From contig NZ_JAPMIU010000007.1 in NCBI RefSeq assembly GCF_026410505.1, forward strand, positions 1 through 64,000: DNA of 64,000 nucleotides, read 5' to 3'. Under the pieces are notes generated by a model. The model worked only from the letters and a program-made list of their open reading frames with translations. It had not been told where the DNA came from and did not search any database. Origin of the DNA: Frateuria hangzhouensis (GTDB taxonomy: Bacteria > Pseudomonadota > Gammaproteobacteria > Xanthomonadales > Rhodanobacteraceae). Below, piece after piece: positions 17,842-27,807 of the stretch; the stretch's first letter is position 1; the number at the start of each line of letters is the position of its first letter. A program made the translations under genes and the position numbers.

Positions 17842-18801
17842 TCATCGCTTGTATCTCAGCTTGTAGAAGATGCCCGAGCGCTCGAAGCGGGCGCGGGCCT
17901 TGGACGACAGGCTTACCCCCAGGAACGTCGCGAGCAGCGAGGTCTTGCTGTTGTAGCCCTTGTTGCGAAAGCCGTACGCCCGGGCCTTGGCCATCCACCG
18001 CATGCCGCTGTCCTTGCGGTCGTGCGCATAGGCGTGCCACGCCGTCACGCAGCAGTACCGCCCCAACGCGTTGCGGTCGCTTTCGGGAAAGTCATTGGCC
18101 GCGCGGGAGCCCGCCCAGGTTTCCAGTTGCCTGAAAATGATGTCGGTGGCGTGCAGCAGATCATCGATCTTCGCGTTGGTGACCCGATGCGGGGAAGCGT
18201 GCTGCCAGTAGACGCCCTGGCCGGCGTCCGAGGTCGAAACCTTCAGCCCGCGGACGAACGCCCGGATCATGAGTTCGCCGTCCTGGTTCTTTTTCAACCG
18301 CGCATCCCACGCGCCAATGCGCCGGATGCTGTCCACGTTCCACGCCACGCAACATGGCGGGAAGAAACGCAGCCGCGTCCAGGAGAAAATCCACTCGGCA
18401 TTGCTGAGCCGTTCGGGCGTTCGCAGCATGCCCGGCTGGCGGTCCTCGCCGGCGTAACGCCATGGCCCGATCGCGAGGTCCGAGTGCTGTTGCTCCAGGG
18501 CCCGCACCAGGCCCGGAAGCAGGCCGTTTTCCACGTAGTCGTCGGCGTCCAGGAACATCACGTAGCGGGTCGCGACGTTCTGCAGGCCGACATTCCTGGC
18601 GTAAGGAGCGCCCCGATTGGTTTCCAGGGTGATCAGCCGGACCCCGGGGCAGTCCGCGACGACGCGTGCGGTGTCGTCGAACACGCCGTCCTCGACGACC
18701 ACCACGTTCTCGGGGGAAACGCCCTCCGCAATCGCCGATTCCACGGCGCGCCTGACCAGCTTGCCGGATCGGTAGGAAGGAATGACGACACTTAGATCCA
18801 T
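17842..18801 (-). CDS. Family 2 glycosyltransferase (copy B of a tandem pair)
   Basis: 319 residues, same architecture as copy A: DLSVVIPSYRSGKL at the N-terminus, VVEDGVFDDTARV, GAPYARNVG, FLDADDYVENGLLPG, then PPCCVAWNVDSIRRIGAWD and YCCVTAWHAYAHD. The start has AAGGGA upstream. The two copies lie head to tail with 199 bases between them, so this is a local duplication that may have given two linkages in one repeat unit. The gap shows no gene. Confidence 0.88.
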   Translation of the reverse strand: MDLSVVIPSYRSGKLVRRAVESAIAEGVSPENVVVVEDGVFDDTARVVADCPGVRLITLETNRGAPYARNVGLQNVATRYVMFLDADDYVENGLLPGLVRALEQQHSDLAIGPWRYAGEDRQPGMLRTPERLSNAEWIFSWTRLRFFPPCCVAWNVDSIRRIGAWDARLKKNQDGELMIRAFVRGLKVSTSDAGQGVYWQHASPHRVTNAKIDDLLHATDIIFRQLETWAGSRAANDFPESDRNALGRYCCVTAWHAYAHDRKDSGMRWMAKARAYGFRNKGYNSKTSLLATFLGVSLSSKARARFERSGIFYKLRYKR

Positions 18802-18937
18802 ACGGTCCCTTTGTCACTGACTGGCCGGCATTTCCGGCCACTCGAGTCGCTCGCGACGCCGGCGGCCACCGCGCGCGGCGGCCGCACCGGATCGCGCTTG
18901 CAGCGGGATGGTGCTTCAGGGAACGACAAATCCAGGT

Positions 18938-18971
18938 AAAAAAAGCCGGTGCCGGTTCCGCATCGGCTGGC
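18938..18971 (-). terminator. Possible terminator of the methyltransferase gene
   Basis: Seven A residues on the plus strand (T run on the minus strand) next to an imperfect GC-rich hairpin (GCCGGTGCCGG with CATCGGCTGGC), about 120-150 bases beyond the methyltransferase stop. The stem has mismatches. Confidence 0.4.
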
Positions 18972-19092
18972 GGTGCGCGGGTGGGGCGCCGCGCACGTCG
19001 GGCGCCCGCGACGGAGCGCACTGGCCCGTGGCGTAGCGCTGCTCGGCGCCGCGGCGAGGCTCTCGACTACTCCGGCCGGGCTCGTTGCCGGC

Positions 19093-19869
19093 TCAGGCCT
19101 TGATCATCGTTATGGTTTCCACCGGCTTGCTCAACACCACGTAGCAGGCGCTGGTGAGCGTCGGGAACGGATGTTCGACCAGCCACGAGGAAAACCAGCG
19201 GTGCAGGTTGCGCATGCCCGGGATGCGCCGGTAGTAGGCGTGATGGCCAAAGAAGCCGATGTACTCGTCGACCACGTATCCCAGGCCCTGCAGGCGCGCG
19301 AACTGCCTGTGCGTCGGGCCGCGGCACCAGCTGTAGTAGGCGGGAAACTTGCCCTTGTTGCCGTCCTTTTCGCGACCCGGTTCGAGCCACTGCAGCAGGC
19401 GGTCGGCCACCCGCTCGGGCATGAGCCGGTTGGCCACGAACGGCGGTGCGTAAAGCGTGGGGAAATAGTGGATCGCCTTGCCGCCGGGGGCCAGCAGCCG
19501 GAACACGTTGCGGTGCATCTGCTCGCCGTTCTTCACGTGCTCGGCCAGCATCTTGCTGAAGACCAGGTCATGGCGCCCCTCGATGCCTTCGAACGCCAGC
19601 TCCGCCGCACCGATGTCGCCACAGACCTTGTGGTAGCCGGCCGGTGCCTTGGCCAGTTCGGTCGGGGAGATGTCCAGGACGGTGTATTCCACGCCGTGCT
19701 CGCGCAGGAATTCCAGCGGTATCGCGGGGTTGGCTCCGCCTCCCAACTCCAGCACATGCCGCGCTCCGGAGCGGATGATCATGTCCTGCACGTATCCGGG
19801 ATAGCCCAGCCAGGCGTTCCGGGAGGTTGCGTAATGAACCTGCCCCAATGTTGCCGCCGATCGTTTCAT
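19093..19869 (-). CDS. Class I SAM-dependent methyltransferase
   Basis: 258 residues from ATG 19869, chosen because AGGAGAG lies six bases upstream; the frame is open 12 codons further. SAM-binding motif I is VLELGGGANPAIP near residue 40, followed by YTVLDISPTEL (motif II) and HDLVFSKMLAEHV. The rest is a methyltransferase-11-like domain with a C-terminal region rich in aromatics. It is divergent from the flippase and sulfotransferase run. A sugar O-methyltransferase for the EPS is the context-based guess; a lipid or small-molecule target cannot be excluded. Confidence 0.75.
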   Translation of the reverse strand: MKRSAATLGQVHYATSRNAWLGYPGYVQDMIIRSGARHVLELGGGANPAIPLEFLREHGVEYTVLDISPTELAKAPAGYHKVCGDIGAAELAFEGIEGRHDLVFSKMLAEHVKNGEQMHRNVFRLLAPGGKAIHYFPTLYAPPFVANRLMPERVADRLLQWLEPGREKDGNKGKFPAYYSWCRGPTHRQFARLQGLGYVVDEYIGFFGHHAYYRRIPGMRNLHRWFSSWLVEHPFPTLTSACYVVLSKPVETITMIKA

Positions 19870-20168
19870 GTCAACTCTCCTCTGGTTGACGGGCGTGAAA
19901 CGCAAGCTAAGGCTTTAATACATATCTAACCTCCGGTGAAGCAAAGGTAAACCCCAGCTGACTGGCCGGCATGGTGTCCTCAGCCGGCCATCGGAGGCGG
20001 TTTGCGGGCGAGCATGGACGCCCGCCGAAACGGCTGGCGACGGCCCGGCTATACGGTCGTTTCACGTGCAGGCGGCCAACGTTTGCGGTCTCGACAATAC
20101 CGCTCGAGCCTGCTTTTGCTGCGTTCCCGATATCAATGACAACCACGCGTGTACGCGGTGCCCACCGC

Positions 20169-21677
20169 ATGTTCGATATGCAGCACGTCCACCGCGATCT
20201 TCGCCGCCACAGCGTGCGTGGCGCGGCCGCGACGCTGCTCAGCCAGGCTGGCCTTTTCTGCATTCAGGTGGTGGGCATGGCGGTGCTCGCCCGCTTGCTG
20301 CTGCCGGCGGATTTCGGCGTGTTCGGCAAGACCGTCGCGCTGACCGGCTTCATCACCGTACTCAGCTCGGGCGGCCTGTCGCTGGCCACCGTGCAGCGGG
20401 CGGAGATCACCCACGAACAGGTAAGCACGCTGTTCTGGCTCAACCTGGCGCTGGGGTTGGCGATCGGTGCGGCGCTCGCGGCGCTGGGTCCGGCCATGGC
20501 GTGGTTCTACCGCGATCCGCGGGTGCTGTGGCTGGTGGTGGCGTTGGCCGGCTCGGTCGTCGTCGACAGCCTGGCAATCCAACACACCGCGCTGATGCAG
20601 CGGCAGATGCGCTTCGGCACGATCGGCTCGCTCAACGTCACCGCGCGCATCGTCGGTTTCGTGGCCGCGATATGGAGCGCCTGGATGGGCGCCGGGTACT
20701 GGGCGCTGGCCATCCAGGTTTACGGCACCGGCGTGACCCGGCTGGCGCTGACGGTCTGGAGCTGCCGCTGGCTGCCGAGCCTGCCCAGGCGCAAGAGCGG
20801 CGTGCGGCCGATGGTGGCGCTCGGCGCCAACCAGACCGGCTTCTCGATCCTCAACTTCGCCAACCGCAACATGGACAACATCCTGATCGGCCGCTACGTG
20901 TCCGATATCGCGCTGGGCTTCTACAGCCAGGCCTACCGGTTGTTGCTTTTGCCGGTACAGCAGATCAACACGCCGATCTCCTCGGTGGTGATGCCGGCAC
21001 TCAGCCGCCTGCAGGACCAGCCCGAGCGCTTCGCCCGCTTCTACTACCGGGCGCTGGGCACGATCACGTTCCTCGGCATGCCGGTGGTCGGCTTTCTGCT
21101 GGTGGACGCCCGGGCGATCATCGAAATCGTGCTCGGGCCGAAATGGCTGCCAGTGGTACCGATCTTCCAGGCGCTGGGCATCGCCGCATTCTTCGGCACC
21201 TTCAACGTGGCCGGCGGCTGGGTGTACAGCTCGCTGGGTCGCACCGACCGCCAGCTGCGCCAGCAACTGGTGGTCAGCCCGGTCACCATCCTGGCCTTCT
21301 TCGCGGGGCTGCCCTGGGGCGCCCTGGGCGTGGCGCTTTCCTACAGCGTGACGCGCGCGCTGATTTCCTGGCCGACCCTTGCCTACTGCTATCGCGGCAC
21401 GCCGGTGAATACCGGCACCACCTTCGCCACGCTGGTGCGGCCGGCGGTGGCGGCGATCACGGCCGGCCTGGTGCTGTGGGCGATGCACCGGTTCGTCTGG
21501 ACGGGCTGGCAGGCGAGCTGGGTGCTCGTGGACATGGCGCTCTACGGTGCGACTTACATGGCCCTGTGGTTCGTGATGCCCGGCGGTCGCGAGCGCCTGC
21601 GCCAGTTCCGCGAGATCGCGGACGAATTGAAGAACCGTGGAAAGCGCAAAACGGACGCCGTCGCGAGTCCGGATTGA
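20169..21677 (+). CDS. Wzx-like polysaccharide flippase (MOP superfamily), copy 1
   Basis: 502 residues from ATG 20169 (ATG 20136 and 20178 are alternatives; none has a strong ribosome site). About 12-14 membrane segments begin near residue 17 (AAATLLSQAGLFCIQVVGM). The early ARLLLPADFGVFGK and later NFANRNMDNILIGRYVSD with FYSQAYRLLLLPVQQ are typical of lipopolysaccharide biosynthesis proteins of the Wzx/TuaB/WzxC class. They move undecaprenyl-linked repeat units across the inner membrane. It heads the run that continues with three sulfotransferases, suggesting that it handles the unit that becomes sulfated. Confidence 0.88.
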   Translation: MFDMQHVHRDLRRHSVRGAAATLLSQAGLFCIQVVGMAVLARLLLPADFGVFGKTVALTGFITVLSSGGLSLATVQRAEITHEQVSTLFWLNLALGLAIGAALAALGPAMAWFYRDPRVLWLVVALAGSVVVDSLAIQHTALMQRQMRFGTIGSLNVTARIVGFVAAIWSAWMGAGYWALAIQVYGTGVTRLALTVWSCRWLPSLPRRKSGVRPMVALGANQTGFSILNFANRNMDNILIGRYVSDIALGFYSQAYRLLLLPVQQINTPISSVVMPALSRLQDQPERFARFYYRALGTITFLGMPVVGFLLVDARAIIEIVLGPKWLPVVPIFQALGIAAFFGTFNVAGGWVYSSLGRTDRQLRQQLVVSPVTILAFFAGLPWGALGVALSYSVTRALISWPTLAYCYRGTPVNTGTTFATLVRPAVAAITAGLVLWAMHRFVWTGWQASWVLVDMALYGATYMALWFVMPGGRERLRQFREIADELKNRGKRKTDAVASPD

Positions 21678-21824
21678 CGCATCCCATGCCGGACGCGCTG
21701 CAAGGAGAGAGTCAGTGGACATGATCGTATCTTGCCGACACGAGCTCGCCATCCCGGCAACCGGCACGGCCGCAAGCTGGCCGGCGCGGACGCGTCATCA
21801 CGTCGACACGAGGAGTATCTGCGC

Positions 21825-22703
21825 ATGACATCCACCCTTGCCGCCCCGGGACCGCGCCTGCGACGCTTCGCATGGGTCTGCCGGCAGCGTTATCGCCATC
21901 AGCGAGCCCGCGTTGCCCAGCGGCCCGTGATCGTCAGTGGCAACCAGAAATCGGGCACCACGGCGATCGCCGCCCTGCTGGCGCGCGCCACCGGTACCAG
22001 TTTCAGCAATGATCCGTTCTGGCAGATCGCACACTTCGACACCGGCACGCAGGTGGTTTCCGAGGTGCTTGGCGGACGGCTTGCGCTGGACCGGGTGATC
22101 GATCGCCACCGTGCCTATTTCGCCGCCGACGTCATCAAGGATCCCAACTTTTCCTTCATGCAGCCGCAGCTGCAGAAGCGGTTCCCCGACGCCCGACGCG
22201 TGTTCATCGTGCGCGACCCGCGGCAGAACATCCGCAGCATTCTCAACCGATTGCATCTGGACGGCCGCCTGGCCGAGCTGGGGCCGGCGCAGCGGGCGGC
22301 GCTGGCGCAGGTGCCCGGCTGGCAGGTGATCCTCGATGGCAGCGACCTGGCGCTTGCGGGCGCCGACCACATCGAAAGGCTGGCGCGGCGCTGGAACCTC
22401 GCGGTGGAGAGCTACCTCGCTCACGCCGACGGTGTCGTGCTGGTGCGCTACGAGGATTTCGTCGCCGACAAGCCGGGCCAGATCGCCAACCTGGCGCGCC
22501 GGCTGGGCATGGCCGCCACCGTCGACATCCGGTCCGAGCAGGAGCGCGCCTATCAACCGCGGGGCAATCGCAGCGTGGCGCCCGCCGAGTTCTTCGGCGA
22601 GCGCAACCTGGGCCGGATCGAATCGCTCTGCGGCCCCCTCATGCGCCGGTTCGGCTACATGGTCGGCGCGAACACGGGCGCGACCGACAGCGCCATGCCA
22701 TGA
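21825..22703 (+). CDS. Sulfotransferase 1
   Basis: 292 residues from ATG 21825 with AGGAG upstream. The PAPS 5'-phosphosulfate loop is VIVSGNQKSGTTAIAALLAR near residue 35, and the 3'-phosphate site is RVFIVRDPRQNIRS near residue 125, matching the sulfotransferase superfamily. It transfers sulfate from PAPS to an acceptor, here probably a sugar hydroxyl before or after repeat-unit assembly. The stop overlaps ATGA of the next frame, so it is translationally close to sulfotransferase 2. Regiospecificity is unknown. Confidence 0.85.
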   Translation: MTSTLAAPGPRLRRFAWVCRQRYRHQRARVAQRPVIVSGNQKSGTTAIAALLARATGTSFSNDPFWQIAHFDTGTQVVSEVLGGRLALDRVIDRHRAYFAADVIKDPNFSFMQPQLQKRFPDARRVFIVRDPRQNIRSILNRLHLDGRLAELGPAQRAALAQVPGWQVILDGSDLALAGADHIERLARRWNLAVESYLAHADGVVLVRYEDFVADKPGQIANLARRLGMAATVDIRSEQERAYQPRGNRSVAPAEFFGERNLGRIESLCGPLMRRFGYMVGANTGATDSAMP

Positions 22704-22729
22704 GCGGACAGGATCCGGAGGAGTCAGGC

Positions 22730-23701
22730 ATGAACGACACACCGATCGAACACGCGCTCGTCGTGGGCTGCCCGCGCTCGGGCACCACCTTGCTGCAATC
22801 GACGCTGGCCGCGCATCCGGACGTGTTCTCCACGCCGGAGACGCACTTTTTCGCGGACGCCATCGGACAGCGTGCCGAACGCCTGTTCGCGCTGCCGCCC
22901 AGCGGCTGGCGCGAGCGCCAACGCCGCCGGTTGCGCCAGTGGCGCGCACAGCTCGGTCTAATCCACCCGCGGGGCGCGCGCCGCCGGCTGTGCAGCTTCC
23001 TGCGCCACGGCGGCGGGGAAGACCTGTTGTTCCGGGTGCCCCCGATGCCGCTGTTCCTGGCGCCACTGGCACGGTTGTACGCCGAGCTGGGCGACGAACT
23101 GGCGCGCCGGGACGGGCGGCGCCTGTGGCTGGAAAAGACGCCGGGTCACCTGCACTACCTGGATGCGATCGAGCAGTACCTGCCGGATATCAAGGTGATC
23201 TGCGTGGTGCGTTCGGCGCCGGACAACATCGCCTCGATGTACGACGTGGCGACGCGCTATCCGGACCGGTGGCGCCGCGAATACCGCACCGTCGAGGGCT
23301 GCGTCGGCCGCTGGATCGCTTCCGCGCGCGCCGCCGAGGCGCAGGCCCACCGCGGCGGACGCATGTTTCTGGCCTACGAGGAACTGGCCGCGAATCCCGC
23401 TGGCACGCTGGAGCGCGTCTGTGCCTTCCTCGGGCTCACTTTCGAGCCGGCGATGATCGAGCAGCGCGGAGCCACCTACGACCGCATCGTGGGTGATCAC
23501 GAACCGCACAAGCAGAACGTGCGCGAGACCATCGGGTCGCGCAACGGCACCAAGTTCTCGCGGCTGTTCACCCCTTCGCAGCAGGCGCACATCGTGGCCG
23601 CGCTCGGCGACTGGCCCGGGCGCATGGAAGCGTTGTGCCGCGGCCATCTCCACACCGTTTCCAACGGCGCACATCCTGCCATCCCGGCCGTGCGCGCCTG
23701 A
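22730..23701 (+). CDS. Sulfotransferase 2
   Basis: 323 residues from ATG 22730, preferred over ATG 22700 because GGAGGAG sits seven bases upstream; the longer start would overlap the previous stop. The PAPS-binding loop is VVGCPRSGTTLLQSTLAAHP near residue 10, followed by FSTPETHFFAD; the 3'-phosphate motif is IKVICVVRSAPDNIAS near residue 155. A late HKQNVRETIGSRNGTKF segment is conserved in this sulfotransferase branch. It differs strongly from its two neighbours, so each of the three enzymes probably modifies a different position or sugar. Confidence 0.87.
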   Translation: MNDTPIEHALVVGCPRSGTTLLQSTLAAHPDVFSTPETHFFADAIGQRAERLFALPPSGWRERQRRRLRQWRAQLGLIHPRGARRRLCSFLRHGGGEDLLFRVPPMPLFLAPLARLYAELGDELARRDGRRLWLEKTPGHLHYLDAIEQYLPDIKVICVVRSAPDNIASMYDVATRYPDRWRREYRTVEGCVGRWIASARAAEAQAHRGGRMFLAYEELAANPAGTLERVCAFLGLTFEPAMIEQRGATYDRIVGDHEPHKQNVRETIGSRNGTKFSRLFTPSQQAHIVAALGDWPGRMEALCRGHLHTVSNGAHPAIPAVRA

Positions 23702-23720
23702 CCATTCGCAGGGATCGACG

Positions 23721-24794
23721 ATGACGTACTTCCAGGGGGCCGCCCGCTGCATGCCTACCGCCCATGCCCCAACCGCCTCCGATGACGGCCTGCCGGCCGG
23801 CGCCTCCGCCATCGCGCTCGACCCGCCGCCGATATTCCTGCTCGGCTCGCACAAGAGCGGCAGCAGCCTGCTGCGCAGCCTGCTCGACGGCCATCCGTCG
23901 CTGGCCGTGTTGCCGAAGGAGACCCACCTGTTCCAGTTCACCAATCACTGGGTGGACTACCGCCGGCGGCGCAACCTGCCGCGGGCGATGGACCGGTCGG
24001 AGTTTTTCGATCAACTGCTCGGGCAGATCCGGGAGGACACCCGCGGCCACGACCCCTATGCCGATGCCCCCGGCTTCAGCTATCGCATGGAGATTCTGGA
24101 GCCCCGCCTGCGCGCGCTGGATCCGGCCGACATGCCGGCGTTCCTGCTCGGCTACATGCAGGCCGCCTACGAGGCGTCCTTCGGCCAGCCGCCGGCCGCG
24201 GGACGGGCGCTGGTGGAGAAGTCGGTCGAGCATGCCGAGTTCGCCTACGTGCTGGCGCGCTATTTTCCCGGCGCGCGCTTCGTCCACATCGTGCGCAACC
24301 CCTACGCCACACTGGTGGCGCTGCGCCGCATGCTGCAGAAAATGGCCGGGCGCTTTCCGTACCTGTGGCCGGTCGCCTCGTCGCTGCACAATTCCTACCA
24401 CCAGCTGTTCACCAACCGGCTGGCGCTGCCCAACTACTTGTGCGTGCGCTTCGAGGACCTGGTGTCCGATACCGCCGCGACCATGCGCGACGTGGCCGGG
24501 TTCCTCGGCATCGACTATGACGAGGCGCTGGTGCATCCGACCTCGCAGGGCGAGCACTGGCAAGGCAACAGCACGAGCAACGAGGCGTTCGGCGGCATCT
24601 CGCAGCGACCGCTGGAGGCCTGGAAATCACAGATCACCGATTACGAGATCGCGCTGGCCAACCTGGTCGCTGCACCTGTTCTTGACGCTTTCGGCTACGA
24701 GCGACTGGAGCCGCGCCATCCGAACCGGTGGATCCGTGGCGAACGGCCGCGGGCCTATGCGGTGAACCGGCTGGCGCTGTGGCTCGGTCCCTGA
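23721..24794 (+). CDS. Sulfotransferase 3
   Basis: 357 residues from ATG 23721, 19 bases after the preceding stop. The loop FLLGSHKSGSSLLRSLLDGH (near residue 36) has Ser in place of one Thr of the usual SGTT. FVLPKETH-like VLPKETHLFQF and the 3'-phosphate site FVHIVRNPYATLVALRR near residue 193 complete the PAPS-binding set. It is the last of three contiguous sulfotransferases and is followed 125 bases on by the PAPS-producing genes. The acceptor is unknown. Confidence 0.85.
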   Translation: MTYFQGAARCMPTAHAPTASDDGLPAGASAIALDPPPIFLLGSHKSGSSLLRSLLDGHPSLAVLPKETHLFQFTNHWVDYRRRRNLPRAMDRSEFFDQLLGQIREDTRGHDPYADAPGFSYRMEILEPRLRALDPADMPAFLLGYMQAAYEASFGQPPAAGRALVEKSVEHAEFAYVLARYFPGARFVHIVRNPYATLVALRRMLQKMAGRFPYLWPVASSLHNSYHQLFTNRLALPNYLCVRFEDLVSDTAATMRDVAGFLGIDYDEALVHPTSQGEHWQGNSTSNEAFGGISQRPLEAWKSQITDYEIALANLVAAPVLDAFGYERLEPRHPNRWIRGERPRAYAVNRLALWLGP

Positions 24795-24843
24795 ACGGAC
24801 GGCGCAAACGCGGGATATTCCGGCCGCGAATAACGCCCGCTTA

Positions 24844-24893
24844 TTGATTTCTTTCACGAGTGCTTACCTAGATTGCACGATCGACGGTGCACT
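24844..24893 (+). promoter_or_regulatory. Possible promoter and dyad before cysD
   Basis: TTGATT at 24844 and TAGATT at 24869 are possible -35/-10 hexamers, but the 19-base spacing is long. The dyad TGCAC-N8-GTGCA lies just downstream (24876-24893). The assignment is weak; it matters because it would allow cysD expression apart from the sulfotransferases. Confidence 0.3.
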
Positions 24894-24919
24894 ACGCCCT
24901 ACAGAGAAGGAAAGACATT

Positions 24920-25903
24920 ATGGCCTTGGCTGCTATGCCGGATCCGAACGGCATTCCGCGCAGTGATGCTGCGGACATCGGCAATACGGACGTCCACACT
25001 CTTGCCGCTTCCTCGCACCTGAAGCGCCTGGAGGCCGAAAGCATCCACGTCATGCGCGAGGTGGCCGCCGAATTCGCCAACCCGGTGATGCTCTATTCGG
25101 TCGGCAAGGATTCCTCGGTGCTGCTGCACCTGATGCAGAAGGCGTTCTTCCCGGCGCCCCCGCCGATCCCGATGATGCACGTGGATACCACCTGGAAGTT
25201 CCGCGAGATGATCGCCTTCCGCGACCGCCGCGCGAAGGAAACCGGTTGCCGGCTGATCGTGCACACCAACCAGGAAGGCGTGGCGCAGGGCGTGAACCCC
25301 TTCAGCCACGGCGCCAGCGTGCACACCGACATCATGAAGACGCAGGCGCTCAAGCAGGCCCTGGACAAATACAAGTTCGACGCGGCCATCGGCGGCGCGC
25401 GCCGCGACGAGGAGAAATCGCGCGCCAAGGAGCGCGTGTTCTCCTTCCGCAACGCCCAGCATCGCTGGGATCCAAAGAGCCAGCGCCCGGAGTTGTGGAA
25501 CCTCTACAACACGCGCATCCACAAGGGCGAGAGCGTGCGCGTGTTCCCGCTGTCCAACTGGACGGAGCTGGACATCTGGCTCTACATCTATCGCGAGAAC
25601 ATCGAGGTGCCCTCGCTCTATCTCGCCAGGGAGCGCCCGGTGGTCGAGCGCGATGGCCAGCTGATCATGGTCGACGACGACCGCATGCCGCTAGCGCCCG
25701 GCGAGGTGCCGCAGATGCGCAAGGTGCGCTTCCGCACGCTCGGCTGTTATCCGCTGACCGCGGCGATCGAGTCGGACGCCGACACCCTGCCGGCGGTGAT
25801 CCAGGAAATGCTCGTGGCGCGCACCTCCGAACGGCAAGGCCGCATCATCGACCAGGACGCCTCGGCTTCCATGGAAAAGAAGAAGCAGGAGGGCTATTTC
25901 TGA
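24920..25903 (+). CDS. cysD: Sulfate adenylyltransferase small subunit CysD
   Basis: 327 residues from ATG 24920 with AGAAGGAAAG upstream. The PP-loop is [19 protein letters not shown] near residue 57, and [20 protein letters not shown] is the diagnostic CysD block. The C-terminal [13 protein letters not shown] is typical. With CysN it makes adenosine phosphosulfate from sulfate and ATP, driven by GTP hydrolysis. Its stop TGA overlaps the ATG of cysNC by one base, as expected for coupled subunits. Here it lies next to sulfotransferases rather than cysH/cysI, so sulfation rather than cysteine synthesis is the likely job. Confidence 0.95.
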   Translation: MALAAMPDPNGIPRSDAADIGNTDVHTLAASSHLKRLEAESIHVMREVAAEFANPVMLYSVGKDSSVLLHLMQKAFFPAPPPIPMMHVDTTWKFREMIAFRDRRAKETGCRLIVHTNQEGVAQGVNPFSHGASVHTDIMKTQALKQALDKYKFDAAIGGARRDEEKSRAKERVFSFRNAQHRWDPKSQRPELWNLYNTRIHKGESVRVFPLSNWTELDIWLYIYRENIEVPSLYLARERPVVERDGQLIMVDDDRMPLAPGEVPQMRKVRFRTLGCYPLTAAIESDADTLPAVIQEMLVARTSERQGRIIDQDASASMEKKKQEGYF

Positions 25904-27807
25904 TGGATCTCGAAACGACCGAAAACCAGTCGACCGCCGCCGTCACCGCGATTGACGATTACCTTCAGCGGCACGAAACCAAGAGCTTGCTGCGCTTCAT
26001 CACCTGCGGCAGCGTGGATGACGGCAAGAGCACCCTGCTGGGGCGCCTGCTGTACGACACCAAGTTGCTGTTCGACGATCAGCTGGCGGCGCTCGAAGGC
26101 GACAGCCTGCGCCATGGCACGCAGAACGGCGAACTGGACTTCGCGCTGCTGGTGGACGGCCTTGCCGCCGAGCAGGAGCAGGGCATCACCATCGACGTGG
26201 CCTACCGCTTCTTCAGCACGGACAAGCGCAAATTCATCGTCGCCGACTGTCCGGGGCACGAGCAGTACACCCGCAACATGGCCACCGGCGCCTCCACCGC
26301 GGATCTCGCCGTGGTGCTGGTCGACGCGCGCAAGGGACTGCTCACCCAGACCCGCCGCCACACCTATATCTGCGGCCTGCTCGGCATCCGCCACGTGCTG
26401 CTGGCTGTCAACAAGATGGACCTGGTCGACTACGCGCAGGGCACCTTCAAGCGCATCGAGAGCGATTACCGCGTGGTGGCGGCGCAGATGGGCATCGAGC
26501 ACGTCACCGCGGTGCCGCTTTCGGCGCTGCACGGCGACAACGTGTCCAGCCGCTCGCAGTCGATGGGCTGGTACAACGGCCCGAGCCTGCTCGAGCATCT
26601 GGAAACCGTGCAGGTGGAGCACGCCACCAGCAAGCTGGGTTTCCGCATGCCGGTGCAATGGGTCTGCCGTCCCAACCAGAACTTCCGCGGTTACGCGGGG
26701 CAGGTGGTGGCCGGCTCGATCGCGCCGGGCGACGAAGTCGTGGCCTTGCCCAGCGGGGTGCGCTCGCGCGTGGCGCGCATCGTCACGCCTGATGGCGATC
26801 TGACGCGCGCCGTCACCGGCGACGCGGTGGCCATCCAGTTGGAAGACGAGCGTGACATCAGCCGCGGCGACGTGATTGCCGCGACCTCCGCGCCGCCGCA
26901 GGTGGCCGACCAGTTCACCGCGCACCTGCTGTGGATGGACAGCGCGGCGCTGCTGCCGGGGCGCCCGTACTGGATGAAGGTCGGCGCGCGACTGGTCACC
27001 GCGCAGGTCACCGAGATCAAGCATCGCGTCGACGTGAACACGCAGGAGAAGCGCCCGGCCAAGCGCCTGGAGCTCAACGAGGTGGGGTACTGCAACCTCG
27101 GCCTGGACCACGCCATTGCGTTCGAGTCGTACGAGGATTGCCGCGAGCTCGGCGGCTTCATCCTGATCGACCGCCAGACCAACGCCACCGTCGCCGCCGG
27201 CACGCTCAACTTCGCCCTGCGCCGCGCCGACAATATCCACTGGCAACACACCGACATCGACCGCACCGCGCGCGCCCGCATCAAGGGCCAGATACCGGCG
27301 TGCGTGTGGTTCACCGGCCTGTCGGGCTCGGGCAAATCGACCATCGCCAACCTGGTCGAGAAGCGCCTGCACGCGATGGGTTATCACACCACCATGCTCG
27401 ACGGCGACAACGTGCGCCACGGCCTCAATCGCGACCTGGGCTTTACCGAGGAAGACCGCGTGGAGAACATCCGCCGCGTGGCGGAGGTGTCCAAGCTGAT
27501 GGTCGATGCGGGCCTGATCGTGATGGTGTCGTTCATCAGCCCGTTCCGCAGCGAGCGTGGCATGGCGCGCCGGCTCTTCGAGGATGGCGAGTTCCGCGAA
27601 GTGTTCGTCGACACGCCGCTGGAAGTCTGCGCGCAGCGCGATCCCAAGGGCCTCTATGCCAAGGCGCGCGCGGGCCAGATCCGCAACTTCACCGGCATCG
27701 ACTCGCCATACGAGCAGCCCGAGCGGCCGGAGTTGCATCTGGAAACCGAGAAGGCCTCGCTGGACGAACTGGCGCAGCGGGTCATCGACAGCCTGCTCGC
27801 CCGCTGA
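25903..27807 (+). CDS. cysNC: Bifunctional sulfate adenylyltransferase large subunit / APS kinase (CysN-CysC fusion, NodQ-like)
   Basis: 634 residues. The GTPase half has G1 [19 protein letters not shown] near residue 36, [12 protein letters not shown] and NKMD, followed by two EF-Tu-like beta domains (to about residue 440). The APS kinase half starts near residue 463 with the Walker [16 protein letters not shown] and [16 protein letters not shown], and runs to the end. The protein activates sulfate and then phosphorylates APS to PAPS, the donor for sulfotransferases. The fused form matches NodQ and other sulfation-dedicated enzymes, and no PAPS reductase is nearby. A perfect 24-base GC palindrome follows the stop. 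Confidence 0.95.
   Translation: MDLETTENQSTAAVTAIDDYLQRHETKSLLRFITCGSVDDGKSTLLGRLLYDTKLLFDDQLAALEGDSLRHGTQNGELDFALLVDGLAAEQEQGITIDVAYRFFSTDKRKFIVADCPGHEQYTRNMATGASTADLAVVLVDARKGLLTQTRRHTYICGLLGIRHVLLAVNKMDLVDYAQGTFKRIESDYRVVAAQMGIEHVTAVPLSALHGDNVSSRSQSMGWYNGPSLLEHLETVQVEHATSKLGFRMPVQWVCRPNQNFRGYAGQVVAGSIAPGDEVVALPSGVRSRVARIVTPDGDLTRAVTGDAVAIQLEDERDISRGDVIAATSAPPQVADQFTAHLLWMDSAALLPGRPYWMKVGARLVTAQVTEIKHRVDVNTQEKRPAKRLELNEVGYCNLGLDHAIAFESYEDCRELGGFILIDRQTNATVAAGTLNFALRRADNIHWQHTDIDRTARARIKGQIPACVWFTGLSGSGKSTIANLVEKRLHAMGYHTTMLDGDNVRHGLNRDLGFTEEDRVENIRRVAEVSKLMVDAGLIVMVSFISPFRSERGMARRLFEDGEFREVFVDTPLEVCAQRDPKGLYAKARAGQIRNFTGIDSPYEQPERPELHLETEKASLDELAQRVIDSLLAR

Noticed and set aside
24920-27807. 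cysD/cysNC as ordinary cysteine biosynthesis genes
   Set aside because: Not excluded, but absence of cysH/cysI/cysJ nearby, the APS-kinase fusion and adjacency to three sulfotransferases favour sulfation.
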